DNA of 64,000 bases from Bretschneidera sinensis (Eukaryota; Streptophyta; Magnoliopsida; Brassicales; Akaniaceae). A program made the translations under genes and the position numbers. Below, piece after piece: positions 21,803 to 33,800 of this stretch. The notes under the pieces were generated by a model, which was not told where the DNA came from, ran no database searches, and worked only from the letters and a program-made list of their open reading frames with translations. The first letter of the stretch is position 1. Each line of letters opens with the position of its first letter. The stretch spans positions 21,083,001 to 21,147,000 of the forward strand of contig CM043698.1 in assembly GCA_023935145.1 (NCBI GenBank). The letters are read 5' to 3'.

Positions 21803-24800
21803 ATGAATGAGGAGGGAAAAGTAGACGAGGGAGTGAAAATGGAGGAAGAGACGAAGGATAGAGCGGTGTTCATGTGGGGGTATCTGCCGGGAGCTTTGCC
21901 GCAAAGGACGCCGATTTTGTCGCCGGTGGTTGTGAGGATTCCCGCGTCGATCGGGAACTCGTGGAAGGACGTTTGCGGTGGCGGTTGCGGATTCGCCATG
22001 GCCATTGCTGGTGCTCTTTTTCGATCCTTTGTTTCGATTTTTTTTTCTTTCATTTATAATTTTTGAAATAATTTTATTCCTTTTTTTTTTTTTTTTATAA
22101 AAAGTTGTCCCTTTATCGACATTGGATTTTTTCCTTTTCCTTTTTAATGGGAGGAGAGTGACCGAGTGAATGAGGTAGAAGGAATGGGAAAAGGAAGAAA
22201 TTAAAGAAAAGATTTTGAATCATGTGTGTTTGTATTGCTCTAGTTTCTACGAAGTGGAAGCTGGTGTCAACTGAGCTAAAGAGTAATGTTGAGTTCAGTT
22301 CATTTGACTTCTGGTTTATTGCGTCCAAAACAAAATGGAAGTTTTTTATTCGTAAATTTAATTTTCTTTTGTTTCCTTTCTCGGTAGCCAAACAACATTT
22401 ATGAAGTTCACCTTGAGAAATCTACTATTTTTTTGTTATTTTTTTTTCTTTTTATTAGTAAATTTAATTTTCTGCTTTTCTTTTGTTATTTCTCTGTCCT
22501 GTTTATTGAATCTTTAGTTGTTACTCAATCGTTTCGTTTGTACTTTTTTTTTTATATTGATTTTGTTGGTGGTAGTGTTTATTTATTCTTCTTCTCTCTC
22601 AATCAGATTCTGGGAAGCTTATTACATGGGGTTCAACAGATGATCTGGGGCAAAGCTATGTGACATCTGGGAAGCACGGGGTAGTGCAGTACTGTGTATT
22701 ACTTTAATAAATTTATTTGAAATTTAGATAGTTTCTACGTGAAACTGACCTACATTTTTTTTATTAACTTATCTGTTAAAGGAAACTCCTGAGCCTTTCC
22801 CTCTTCCGACTGAAGTTTCTATAGTGAAAGCTGCGGCCGGTTGGGCCCATTGTGTTGCAGTTACAGGTATTGCTGATTTTTCCTTTTGCAAGAGCTCAAA
22901 AAGATAGAGTTTGTTTATGTTGTGATTGGATTTTGGAATTTGGATTTTAACCTTAAATTTAAATTGTTTGAATGAGGTAGAAAAAGTACAAAGGATTTAT
23001 CTTAGGATAAAATCAGTCGATGGATTGGTATCTTGTCAATTTGCATAATTAAACTATGGAGAAAGTTTAATTTTAAATTCATTCTCGTAAGGATTTATCC
23101 AAAATTGGTGGTTCTCTGAACCCCCCTCTCCTTTCCTTACACAATCTAAACATTTATATGTTGTCAAGGCTTCATTCAAACAATTTGAAGTAGGAAGTTT
23201 AAATTTAATTCCACCTTCCGAATCCGCAGATTCAATAACAACCTAAGAATAATGATGAACATAGATGAAACTTGTTTTAGTTGTTTGATTAATCTTTATC
23301 ACTTGATTGCTTAACATTCTGCTTAAACTCACAGTTTGCTTGTCTTTTCATATCGAAAATACAGAGAATGGAGAAGTTTATACATGGGGATGGAAAGAGT
23401 GCATTCCCTCAGGGAAGGTATTTGGAGATCCATCTGTAGGAGGAAGCCTAGAAAAGGATATACTTGAAAGGCAGAGTTCATTTTTGACAGAGCAAGGTAA
23501 ATTCAGTTGGGCTACTTCAATAGAGCAGTATACATATTAATAGTAGTTTGCTGGAGACTAATTTGTGGAAAGATGATTCTGTTGCAGTGAGCTCTCGCTC
23601 TCAAGGCACAAGATCCAGTAGTGGGACCATGTCTGGTGCAGACAGTAGAATAGGGGGAGAGGAAAGTACAAAGAAAAGAAGAATATCATCAGCAAAACAA
23701 GCAGCTGAAAGCTCATCATCCGGTGATGAATCTCTCTCAGCATTGCCTTGTCTTGTGACATTGAATCCAGGAGTGAGAATTGCCACTGTTGCTGCTGGTG
23801 GGCGTCATACTCTAGCACTGTCTGGTAATTCTTCATGTTCTTGATTAATGCCATGCCTGAGCCAAAGCGGTACATAGGTCGGTAGGCAGCATGCATTTAA
23901 GTTAAAAATATGTAGGGAAAGCATGACACTTGATGTATCCTAATTTTCCTAAAGTTTCAGATATAGGACAGGTGTGGGGTTGGGGCTATGGAGGTGAGGG
24001 GCAGCTTGGGCTGGGTTCGCGGATACGTATGGTTTCCTCGCCTCACCCTGTTCCTTGTGTTGAGTCCTCTTCTTACAGTAAAGATAGATCTGCAGCATTT
24101 TCTCTGGGAAACATGAGTTCAGAAGGACAGGGTTGTAGAGTTCCTGGAAGTTATGTGAAGGGCATTGCTTGTGGAGGGCGACATAGTGCTGTAATCACAG
24201 GTATGCCTTTCATGATGCTCTTTTAAATTGGAATTTTCATCCACAAAGAAGAAAGAGAAACTATGTTAAATTTATACCTAAAAAGAGGTATTCAAACATG
24301 AGCATTAGATACTTTTTAAAATTTTTTTTTATTCTTAAACTCTAATATTTGAGCTTTGCTTACTCCCTAGCTGACAGTAAGGTTGTATTTGGAGTTTTGG
24401 ATTGAAGTCTGGAAGGATAAATTTGGTCATCAAGATTGAAGTTGAGGATAGAATCATGACTTCTAAAATTTAGCGAAACAGGAAAACAAATGAAGAAGTT
24501 GTTATAATTAGTTTCGTTTAGAAAATTTAACATATTTACCTACTAATTTAAACAAGGGAAGTAGAAAGCTTGGAAATTTTAGTATTCGTTTATATATAAA
24601 TAAAATGAGGAGGTATAAATGTAAAAGATGTGTATCTAATTGTGAACAAATATCTTTCTAATTCCATTAAAATGATACGGCCCTGTAGGGTTTAAATACA
24701 CATAGTCAAGAAGTTATAGATCCTAGAAAGTAGGAATACCCTAACCGTAGATCCTAGAAAATGGACAACCATATATTTTACAAAATATATTTATAAAACA

Positions 24801-27800
24801 AACCCTTTGACTAATTCTCCTAACTACAACCAAGAATATCTCTAACAATCCCAAGACTACCCCTCAAGCTGGTGAATAAGTATTCTGTATTCCCAGCTTG
24901 GAAATTATTCCATGAAAGACCTTGCTGCTTAGCCCTTTAGTTAGTATATCAGCCAATTGTTCTGTAGTCCGGACATAAGGAGTACAAACCAGTCCACTAT
25001 CCAACTTTTCTTTAATAAAATTCCTATCAACTTCAATATGCTTTGTTCTATCATGCTGCACAGGATTATGTGCAATACTAATAGCTGACTTGTTATCACA
25101 ATAAAGTCGCATTGGTCCACTTCTCTTGATCTTCAAATAATCTAAAATAATCTTCAACCAAAGTAGCTCACAAATGCCTAATGCCATTGCTATGAACTCT
25201 GCTTTTGCACTTGATCTTGCTACCACACTCTGCTTCTTACTTCTCCATGTCACCAGATTTCCTCCAATGAAAGTACAATAGCTAGATGTTGACCTTCTGT
25301 TCACTGCTGATTCAACATAGTCAGCATCTGTGTATGCTTCCAAGACCAAACCTGAGTTCCTTTTAAACAAAACCCCTCTACCTGGACGTCCTTTCAAGTA
25401 ATGTAAAATCTGGTGTGCAGCGCGCAAATGAACTTCTCTTGGTGAATGCATAAACTGACTAACTATACTAACAGCATAAGCTATATCTGGCCTTGTGTGT
25501 GAAAGGTAAATCAACTTCCCCACTAGTCTCTAGTACATTTCTCAGTCCACTCCAATATCCTCGGGTGCCTCACCATGTTTCTGATTTGGATCAATAGGAA
25601 CAATGGCTGTTTACATCCTAGTTTTCCTGTTTCTTTCAACAATTTTGTCACATATTTTTGCTGAGAAATGAATATACCTTGTTGTGAATGTGCTACCTCA
25701 ATCCCTAGAGAATATTTCAGCCTTCTTAACTCCTTAATATCAAACTCTTTGGCTAAACAGACCTTCAATCTCTCCCTTTCTGTCTCATTATCACCAGTTA
25801 TAATGATGTCATCAATGTATACAAGGAGAACAGTTACCTTCCCATCTTGAGAATGTTTAATAAACAAAGTATGATCACCTTGACTTTGTTTGTATCCTGA
25901 CTTCAACAACACTTTTGCAAATCTCCCAAACCACACCTTAGGAGACTGTTTCAAAGTAGAAAGAGCTTTCTTTAAGCTGCAAGCCTTGTTAGCTCCTAAT
26001 GCTCCCCCATAACCTGGTGGTATTCTCATATAAATTTCCTCTTCTAGATCTCCGTGTAAAAATGCATTCTTCACGTCTAATTGTTGAAGAGGCCAATCAA
26101 AGTTTGCAGCTAGAGATAACAATACTCTTACTGTATTCATCTTGGCCTCAGGTGCAAAGGTCCCCTGATAATCAATGCCATAAGTCTGAGTATAACCCAT
26201 AGCTACTAACCTTGCCTTGTATCTTTCAAGAGTTCCATCAGCTCTACACTTCACTGTGAAGACCCATTTGCAACCAACTGGCTTCTTCCCCTTAGGCAGA
26301 TCAACTATCTCCCATGTCTTGTTCTTTTCCAAATCCTCCATTTCCACCTGCATAGCTTGTCTCCAATTCTCATTAGATAATGCCTCAGATAAGATGGTTG
26401 GAATTGGGATGGTGTTAAGACTCACAGGAAAACTTTTATGAGATGGTGAAAACTTATCAAAGCTTACAAAATAAAAGGGGTTTTTTGGTACATTCATGGG
26501 TTCCTTTCCTAACAGCAACAGGTAAATATGAAGAGGGAAGAGTTACCTTAGTACCAGTATTAGGAGCCGATTCTGTGGTATAGATGATGACTTGTTTCTT
26601 CTTGAATACACCTGTGAGAACCTTGTAGCATCACGCCCTGAAATACCTGTAGTTGTATGTTGACTTAATGACTCAGGCTTTAGGTTATTTTGTGACCGTT
26701 TAGGTTCGGTTTCTGGACTGGTTTCAGTTTCTGGGCTAGTTTCAGGACTAGTTGACAGGTTTAGTAATTGATGTTGGAGAGGTTGAGAGACCCTGAACTG
26801 AGGCAGGTAGGTCTAAAGGGTTGAAGTCTAAGGAAGCATCAAGCTTATCTTCCAATAAACTCTCCCTCTGAAGATAAGGCTTGGTGTAAAATGGCTTGGT
26901 TTCATGAAAGGTAACATCAGCTGACACATAAAATTTGTGTAGATGGATGATAATCTATAAGCTGTTTGGATATTTGCAACTCATTTGAGACCTGAATAAC
27001 TGGAGCAGATTCAGCCTGAGTTTTCGATTTTTCTGTTTCTTTTCCTGGCAAATTAAGAAGAAAGAAAAAGAACAATAACAGAGAGAACAAAACAGAGAAA
27101 ATTTGAAGCAATGAAGGCTTCAATCGAAAATTACAGCTCTGTAGGCTGTGACGGCAATAAAGGCCAGTAAAATAAATAAAATTTAAGGATTGATACAGTC
27201 CTTAAATTTTATCTTTCTAATTCCAATAAAATGATAGAGTCCTGTAGGGTTTAAATACACATAGTCAAGAAGTTATAGATCCTAGAAAGTAGGAATACTC
27301 TAACTGTAGATCCTAGAAAGTAGACAACCGTATATTTTACAAAAGATATTTATAAAACAAACCCTTTGACTAATTCTCCTAACTACATCCAAGAATATCT
27401 CTAACAATCCCAACACTAATTCTTAAGATGATTGCTAAAACTCAGAAATGGCATTTGAAAATGTATCAAGAAGAGCATAGGGAAAATAACTATTATTTTT
27501 TACCCTGCATGATTTATACGTGTGCCACGTGTCTGATGTGAAGCTCCAGTGCTCGCGTGGTATGAAGGATCCACTGACAAGACCTTCTGTTTGTTCAATG
27601 GCAGAGAGTAATTGCAAATGAGTTGTAAGAAATAGTAAAGTAGTGAACCATACCTACATCATCTGATTAACATTGATTGGGAGTGAGCAGAGTTTAGTCT
27701 TTTTTTCTAAAAAAATTACAGTATCAATGATATTAAGCAGCCAAGAATTCTTAACAAGATTTTTTGAAGTCAGAGAAGCAAAGAATGAATCATCATTTGT

Positions 27801-30800
27801 TATATCTTTATATTCTTTTAATGGCCAATGGGGTTGGATTAAAAGGTATGGTATGTGACTGAAAGTTGATACTTACTGATGGATTATAAATGAATAGTTA
27901 GGTTCATGTTACCAGAGCTCCATGTTACCAGTATTTCATCTAGTGCTTTGCCCACACTTGGAGCTTTGTGCAAAGCCCATTAATGTCTTTTCAGCTTGCA
28001 CCATCGTCTTACACTTGGGTCCACATGCAAAGCCCGTTAATCCTTCACCCAGCTTGCACGTGAGAGGGTGTGTTCACGTGGCATGTTAGAGTATATAAGA
28101 ATGGTTAGGCCCTTTCCCATCAGCTTAAGCTTTTGGGATAATTGGCCATCCAACTTATCTCTGTAACACTAATGATCTAGATTTGGTTTTTAACCATTAG
28201 ACCTTTTATAGATGTAGTCCAGCCACGATGCCAAATCATTTAGTTCCTATTTTTGTTTCTTTTCGTCTGTTTACATAGTTAGCCTCTGCATATACTGACA
28301 CAAATATTTCTATAATGAATTTGTTGCATGAGTAGATGCTGGAGCGCTAATTACATTTGGTTGGGGACTCTATGGACAGGTGAGTTATCATGGACCATCT
28401 CACTCTTTGTATAGCATGTTCGTATGCCTTAATGGTTTTTCTTCTTCTTGGAATAACTTATTAGATATTATTTTTTTCCTATTCTCAAATTGTAAATAGC
28501 TAGTTCTTTGTTTGTTAAAAGTTGCATCTGATTCTGTGGTTCACTCATATTGATGGATCACGATCCAACTGTTAATCTGAATTTGGGAGTTGAATGGTCT
28601 TAGCATCAAGAAATGGTACACTTAAAGCATCTCAACTCTTCAGCAGTCATGGTAGATCCTGGCTCTGAAGAGGATTAGCATAAAACATGATATCTCTAAA
28701 ACTACCATTACTCTGGAATTACTTTTATTTATATCATGCCTGATTGTTTGAAGTAGTAGGAAATACTTCTTTGTTGAACTTGATCAGTGAATGTTAGTCC
28801 GGTGACTTACTCAAACCGCTCAACCAACAAAGTTGCGACACTAGGTGCTGCTTAGGTTGTGTTTCCCTTGATTAGGCAAATTACAAAACATTTGGTAACA
28901 AGATAATGTCTTGTCTGATTGTTTGAAGTAGTAGCAAATACTTCTTTGTTGATTCCCTTTTTGAGCAGTTTTAGTAGGATAGGTATTGACAGAAAAGAAT
29001 TGTTGAGAAAGAAGAGAGAAAAAGGGGAAAATACCATAAGAATAAGATTGAATAGGTAGAAGAGAAACTAGGGCAGAGGGAAAAGAAGAATACAGAGAAA
29101 GCAGAGAGATAATCACATCTCAAAATTCATAATCTAGTACGCCTAAAGTCAACATATGCAGGTGCTTATATAGGCACCAATCCTAAGAACATTAGGAAAC
29201 AAATCTCAACATAATAGGAAATAAATAAAATCCAAAAATAAAATCCCAAATAACATAATAGTTTCCCAACTAAAATCCCAACTATGGTTCTCATTCATTC
29301 TCCTCCGTTTGAAATGAACTCCACTCAGACGTGTTAGAATGAAGACACCACTCTACCAACTCAAGATCAAGTTCAGGAAACAATTCTTCAGAAATCAAAG
29401 TGCTCTTTGCTTTTGGACCACCTTTCTATTGGACAAGGTAGTGATGGATGGTCTCATAGGACGAAGGAAGGGCATCAGCATTCCGTATGGCTCCAATCAC
29501 ATGAGTAGGACTTGCATAAATATGAGAAGGCACAACAAGGGCTCCAAGGTACCTTGGTAAGGCGATAAATTTTTCACAATGGGAACAAGACTAATATTTA
29601 AATATTCAGGTAAATCAAGCAAATGAGTATGAGGTCCAATTTCACATAGAATGGAAAAAGGTCCAGTGGACTGATCAAGTGATTCTTTTAGAGCTGGATC
29701 AAAACAATGTGCAGAAGGAACAAAAGCCATGACAAGATCACCTTTAATCAATTCTGTAGTCATACTAGGTACCTTAATGGCAAGTTTCCCATTCACATTA
29801 GGTAATGCAATTTCATGTGGTTACTCGGCATGCAAATGCAAAAAGGGAAATGGGGAAGATTCAACAGGATCATGGAAAAATGAAGTCAACAGATAGAGAG
29901 TCCAATAGGTCTTGAACACTATCACAAGGAGTTAAGTCTAAGAGTGTCTCTGTAGGTCATAAATCATCAGGTTGAACAGTCGGTAAAAAGTACCCCATAA
30001 CGTTGACATGACGAGTCATACCCTCTTCATCCCCAGAGGATTTGACAACTACTACTTCATACTTAGTGGGGTCACTAGGTTCAGAATCTAAAACTAAAGT
30101 ATGTTGAGGACATCTAGCGGCAATGTGCCATTTTCATGACAACGATGACACTGTATGGAGGACACATTAGAACGAGACACACCCAAGGATGTACTAGGAC
30201 GAGGAATGAAGGAAAGAAAGGAACTAGACTCGTTACTTCGCTTATTGCTATCCCCAGAGGCTGATTGAGACTTGCTACCCTGAAAAGGCATATGACGAAA
30301 AGATGATAACTTGAGATACTTCTTTATTTCTAGGGCTTTCTGATAGGCATCTTCAACGGGCGTAGGAGAATACAAAACAATCTCTCTTTTAATATCGACC
30401 CTAAGGCCATTCAGTAACCTACTAATAGTAATGAAATACTCTTCCTCAAGCCTACACCTAAGAAAAAGTTCATCAAACCTAGTCATTTGGTCGGTTACAT
30501 CAGAAGTTTGTTTGTGATTGAGAAGTTGATCAACCAATTGGCGCTAATGTCATGTTGAGTGATTGGTGGCTCATTTAAGTGCTCTAGGTTATGTTGAACA
30601 GCTTGCCAATATGTCCTAGCGGGTCCTATTTGTTTCATCTTGACAAAGCAGACTCGCTCTATATCAGACATGTCATACCAATCAAAATAATCCTCCATGC
30701 CAACTATCCAATCTAAGAATATAGCGGGATCTAATTTACCATCATACATAGGAGCATCAACATTAATCCGTTTAGTGTTATCAATAAAATCCCTATAACC

Positions 30801-33800
30801 ATAACCCTTTCCAAGTGGTTGAGGTGAACATCTATTGTTTTGATCACGAACTCTACCCTGGTGAACTACTTGCCTAGGATCCTTTCGTTCGTATTGATAA
30901 TATATAACTTGCCTAAGTGCTTGTTGAGGCAAGTACCTAGGGTTTGGTTGATCATCATCAAGGAAGGGTTCACAAGGGTCCGTCTCTCTTAGAGGGGGAG
31001 ATCTAATGGTTGAGAGGTGAACATTACTCTCTCTATTTGGAGCCCCTGAGAGGCTTGAGGTCGGAAGAAATCCTGGTGCGCATCCTACGGAATAAGGAGA
31101 ATGAAAGAAATGTCGAGATAACACCAATTGCACCAACTAACTAGAATGTTAAATTACCAAGATGTACACAAGAAAAGCTTTAATTTTAATTTAGATGGAT
31201 ATCAATTTGATGGATATCAATTTGATGGATGTGAATGCAATGGTGTTTATGTAAAAGGTAACTAAAAATTTGAAGAGCAAACTAACTTAAAAGGCCGATA
31301 AGAGACGATAGGGTAGCAATAATTCAATGGTATTGTGGTTTTTTTTTTTTTTGACAAAATAATGGACCGAACACAATTTACGAAATTTACCCGAATTAAA
31401 TATTAATCAAATTTTCAAAATGAAAAAAAAAAACACCTTTCTAAAGCAAATCACAGCTGAATAGTGCAAGAATATCTGGTCAAGTTTTGGAAAAATCAAT
31501 GGCTTGGTCAGCACCTGAACCAGTTCAAATCTGACTCAAAAACGACTTAAATCCGACTGAAAATTGGCTCAGGAAATGACTTGAAGTAGCAGCTCGGCCC
31601 GAATCAATGGCTCACCTCAAGTCAACAGCTCAGCTTGGCGACTCAGCTGCCAGTGCGTGGCAGTGGCTCCGATATCCCTGTCGGATGAAATTTCACGGTC
31701 AAGTAGATCAGAAGATTCCGATTCCAATGGTGTAAGTTCCGTGACCTGAACGTTCGAAACCCATTGAATCGACATTGTGACCACGTTACTTAGTTCTCTT
31801 ATTGTCGTTGATGAGGCAAAATTGCTCAAGTGCTATTCTGTACAACAAAAATTTCAGGTGAAGTTCGTATTTGTGTTTGATAGTTATACTATGCATTCGA
31901 TGCCTAGGCTATTGGGAAAAAAGAAGACAAAAACATATTTAGCTTCAATTATAAAACATGATGAATCATTTGTTATGCTGTTGTTGACTTTCTCGCGTGT
32001 GTTGGGAAAGCCCTATGTGTGTGTACTTGATCTTTGTGAAGAATTTCGGAGTGAGGAGGGGTCTCCCTTGAAAGAGTGACATATCATTTACTAATTTTGT
32101 TGCAAGTGAAAGAGTAATGTTCACAATCTAGGTGCGCCATCCTGTTAAATATTAATTCAAATTTTTTGGGTTGTTTGAGCAATTAGTTTGGATAAGGAGT
32201 ATTGGCTTCTTTTAGATTATAAACAAATCTATAGTGGATAAAGTATATTTGTTGCATCCTAATACTAGTTGGATGCTCTTAAGAAAACCGTCTCTATTAG
32301 AAATGTCTGGACAAAGTGGCTGACATGTGGAAACCATGACAGGACATTGGTTGAATAAGAGGAGGAACAACTTCTAGGCTTTATTCATAAAGAAAAACCC
32401 TAAAATTGGAGGGATCTCTAAATGTTCATTATTTGGAACTCCCTCGGAATTCGGAACAGAAGCTGCCAGCTTATGTTGGTTTAACACACTCAGAGAAACT
32501 CTTCTGCTGGTATTTTGCAGGCTGGGTCGTCTCCTATTACGTCCTCTACATCTTTACTACCTTTCTGTAAGGAATGAATTTTTGGAGGATTTTTATACCC
32601 ACTCACCTAAGTATTAATCCCGGCACCCTGGAGTAATGTAATGTTTCTGATAAGCCTTTTCTGATTCTATCTTGTTTCACTATTTCAATTCAAGTCTTTT
32701 GGCCTTTGTCTGGTCCTTTTGCTACTGTTAGTCAAGTCAACCCTCCACACCATTGCATTCCGAGGTTTTCTTGCACGAGTGAGGCCTGCTTCAATGAACT
32801 TTCCTCATTTAACACCCCTTTCCAAGAAAATAGTTTTAAAAGAAAGTTGCTTATTTGGTGAAAAGGGACATACTCTCTATTAAGATCCTATTCATATCAG
32901 ATCTTTGGAGTTCAAGAATCATCATATCTCCAAATATGTAATTTAAAATTCCTATGCTAAGCATATCCATCTGTTATTGCAATGATGATAAACCACTGAT
33001 AAGGTGCTTTCCCAGGTTAAGGACTGTCCCCTAAGTCCAGTGAATTCGTGTACTATGTAATTATGTATGGTTAACGTAATTGATCTGAAGCATAGGATGC
33101 ATCAAATCTGTTATTTGATTCATGTGATCCTCGGGTTGTTATGTCATTTCAAATATCTATTCATTTGGAATCTTGATTTGTGAAATACATTGATTATTGT
33201 TCTTTAATGTAGTCTAGTTTTGATGGAAACTTATTGTATAGCTTTACCTGGCACCTTCAACATTTTAATCCTTGTATCAATCCCTGAAATCCAGATTGGC
33301 TGGACTTTCTGAACTATTAACTGATCTTCAGCATCAACATGTAGGTAAAGTAGAAATGGTGGAGAAAAAAGGACAGTAGATGTTCAAGATGAAGTTCACC
33401 CTAACAAGGGATAATCAACTCTGTTCCCTTTTCAATATTCATTTTGCATGTATTTGTAATTATGTTAAAAGGATTAAATTTCTTTTCTTATTGTTTTGGC
33501 AAGTGTGGGCAAGGAAGCACAGATGATGAATTAAGCCCGACTTGTGTGTCTTCATTACTGGGCATCCGGATAGAGGGAGTTGCTGCGGGACTCTGGCACA
33601 CAGTTTGCATTTCTGCTGATGGTGATGTGTATGCATTTGGTGGAAATCAGTTTGGGCAGTTGGGAACTGGTGGTGATCAAGCTGAGGTATACTTTAAATT
33701 TATCTGTATTCCATAAATCCCCTTACTTACTCAAATATAAGAGTCAACACGAATGTTGTTGTATTATAAGACATGTTTTTGCTAGTGGTACGTATACCAG

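Larger units (their letters stand above)
24641..27415 (-). mobile_element. Internally deleted Ty1/copia retrotransposon in intron 6
   Basis: Two similar LTRs flank the element and a 5-bp target duplication CTAAT stands at both edges (24636-24640 and 27416-27420). On the minus strand the LTR begins TGTTGGGATTGTTAGAG. The purine tract CTTGAGGGGTAG lies next to the left (3') LTR. Order on the minus strand is 5' LTR, a short leader, a junction at about 26900 where a fragment reading SADVTFHETKPF (end of integrase region) appears, then reverse transcriptase and RNase H. Gag, protease and most of integrase are missing. It lies antisense to the host gene inside intron 24201-28335. Confidence 0.9.
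28735..31870 (-). mobile_element. Deleted Ty3/gypsy-like element in intron 7
   Basis: On the minus strand the order is a non-coding leader (about 31870-31140), gag (31136-30094), a short link, an integrase C-terminal fragment (29796-29497), and an LTR-like end. The LTR-like end contains GGTGCCTATATAAGCACC (TATA element, about 29160-29180) and a pyrimidine-rich U5-like run. Protease, reverse transcriptase, RNase H and most of integrase are absent. The 5' LTR was not recognised, and target duplications were not found. The host intron is 28380-33503. Confidence 0.65.

Noticed and set aside
22222..22663. Frames in RCC1 intron 1
   Set aside because: Low-complexity T-rich translation. The only coding part is exon 2 (22607-22680), in a different frame.
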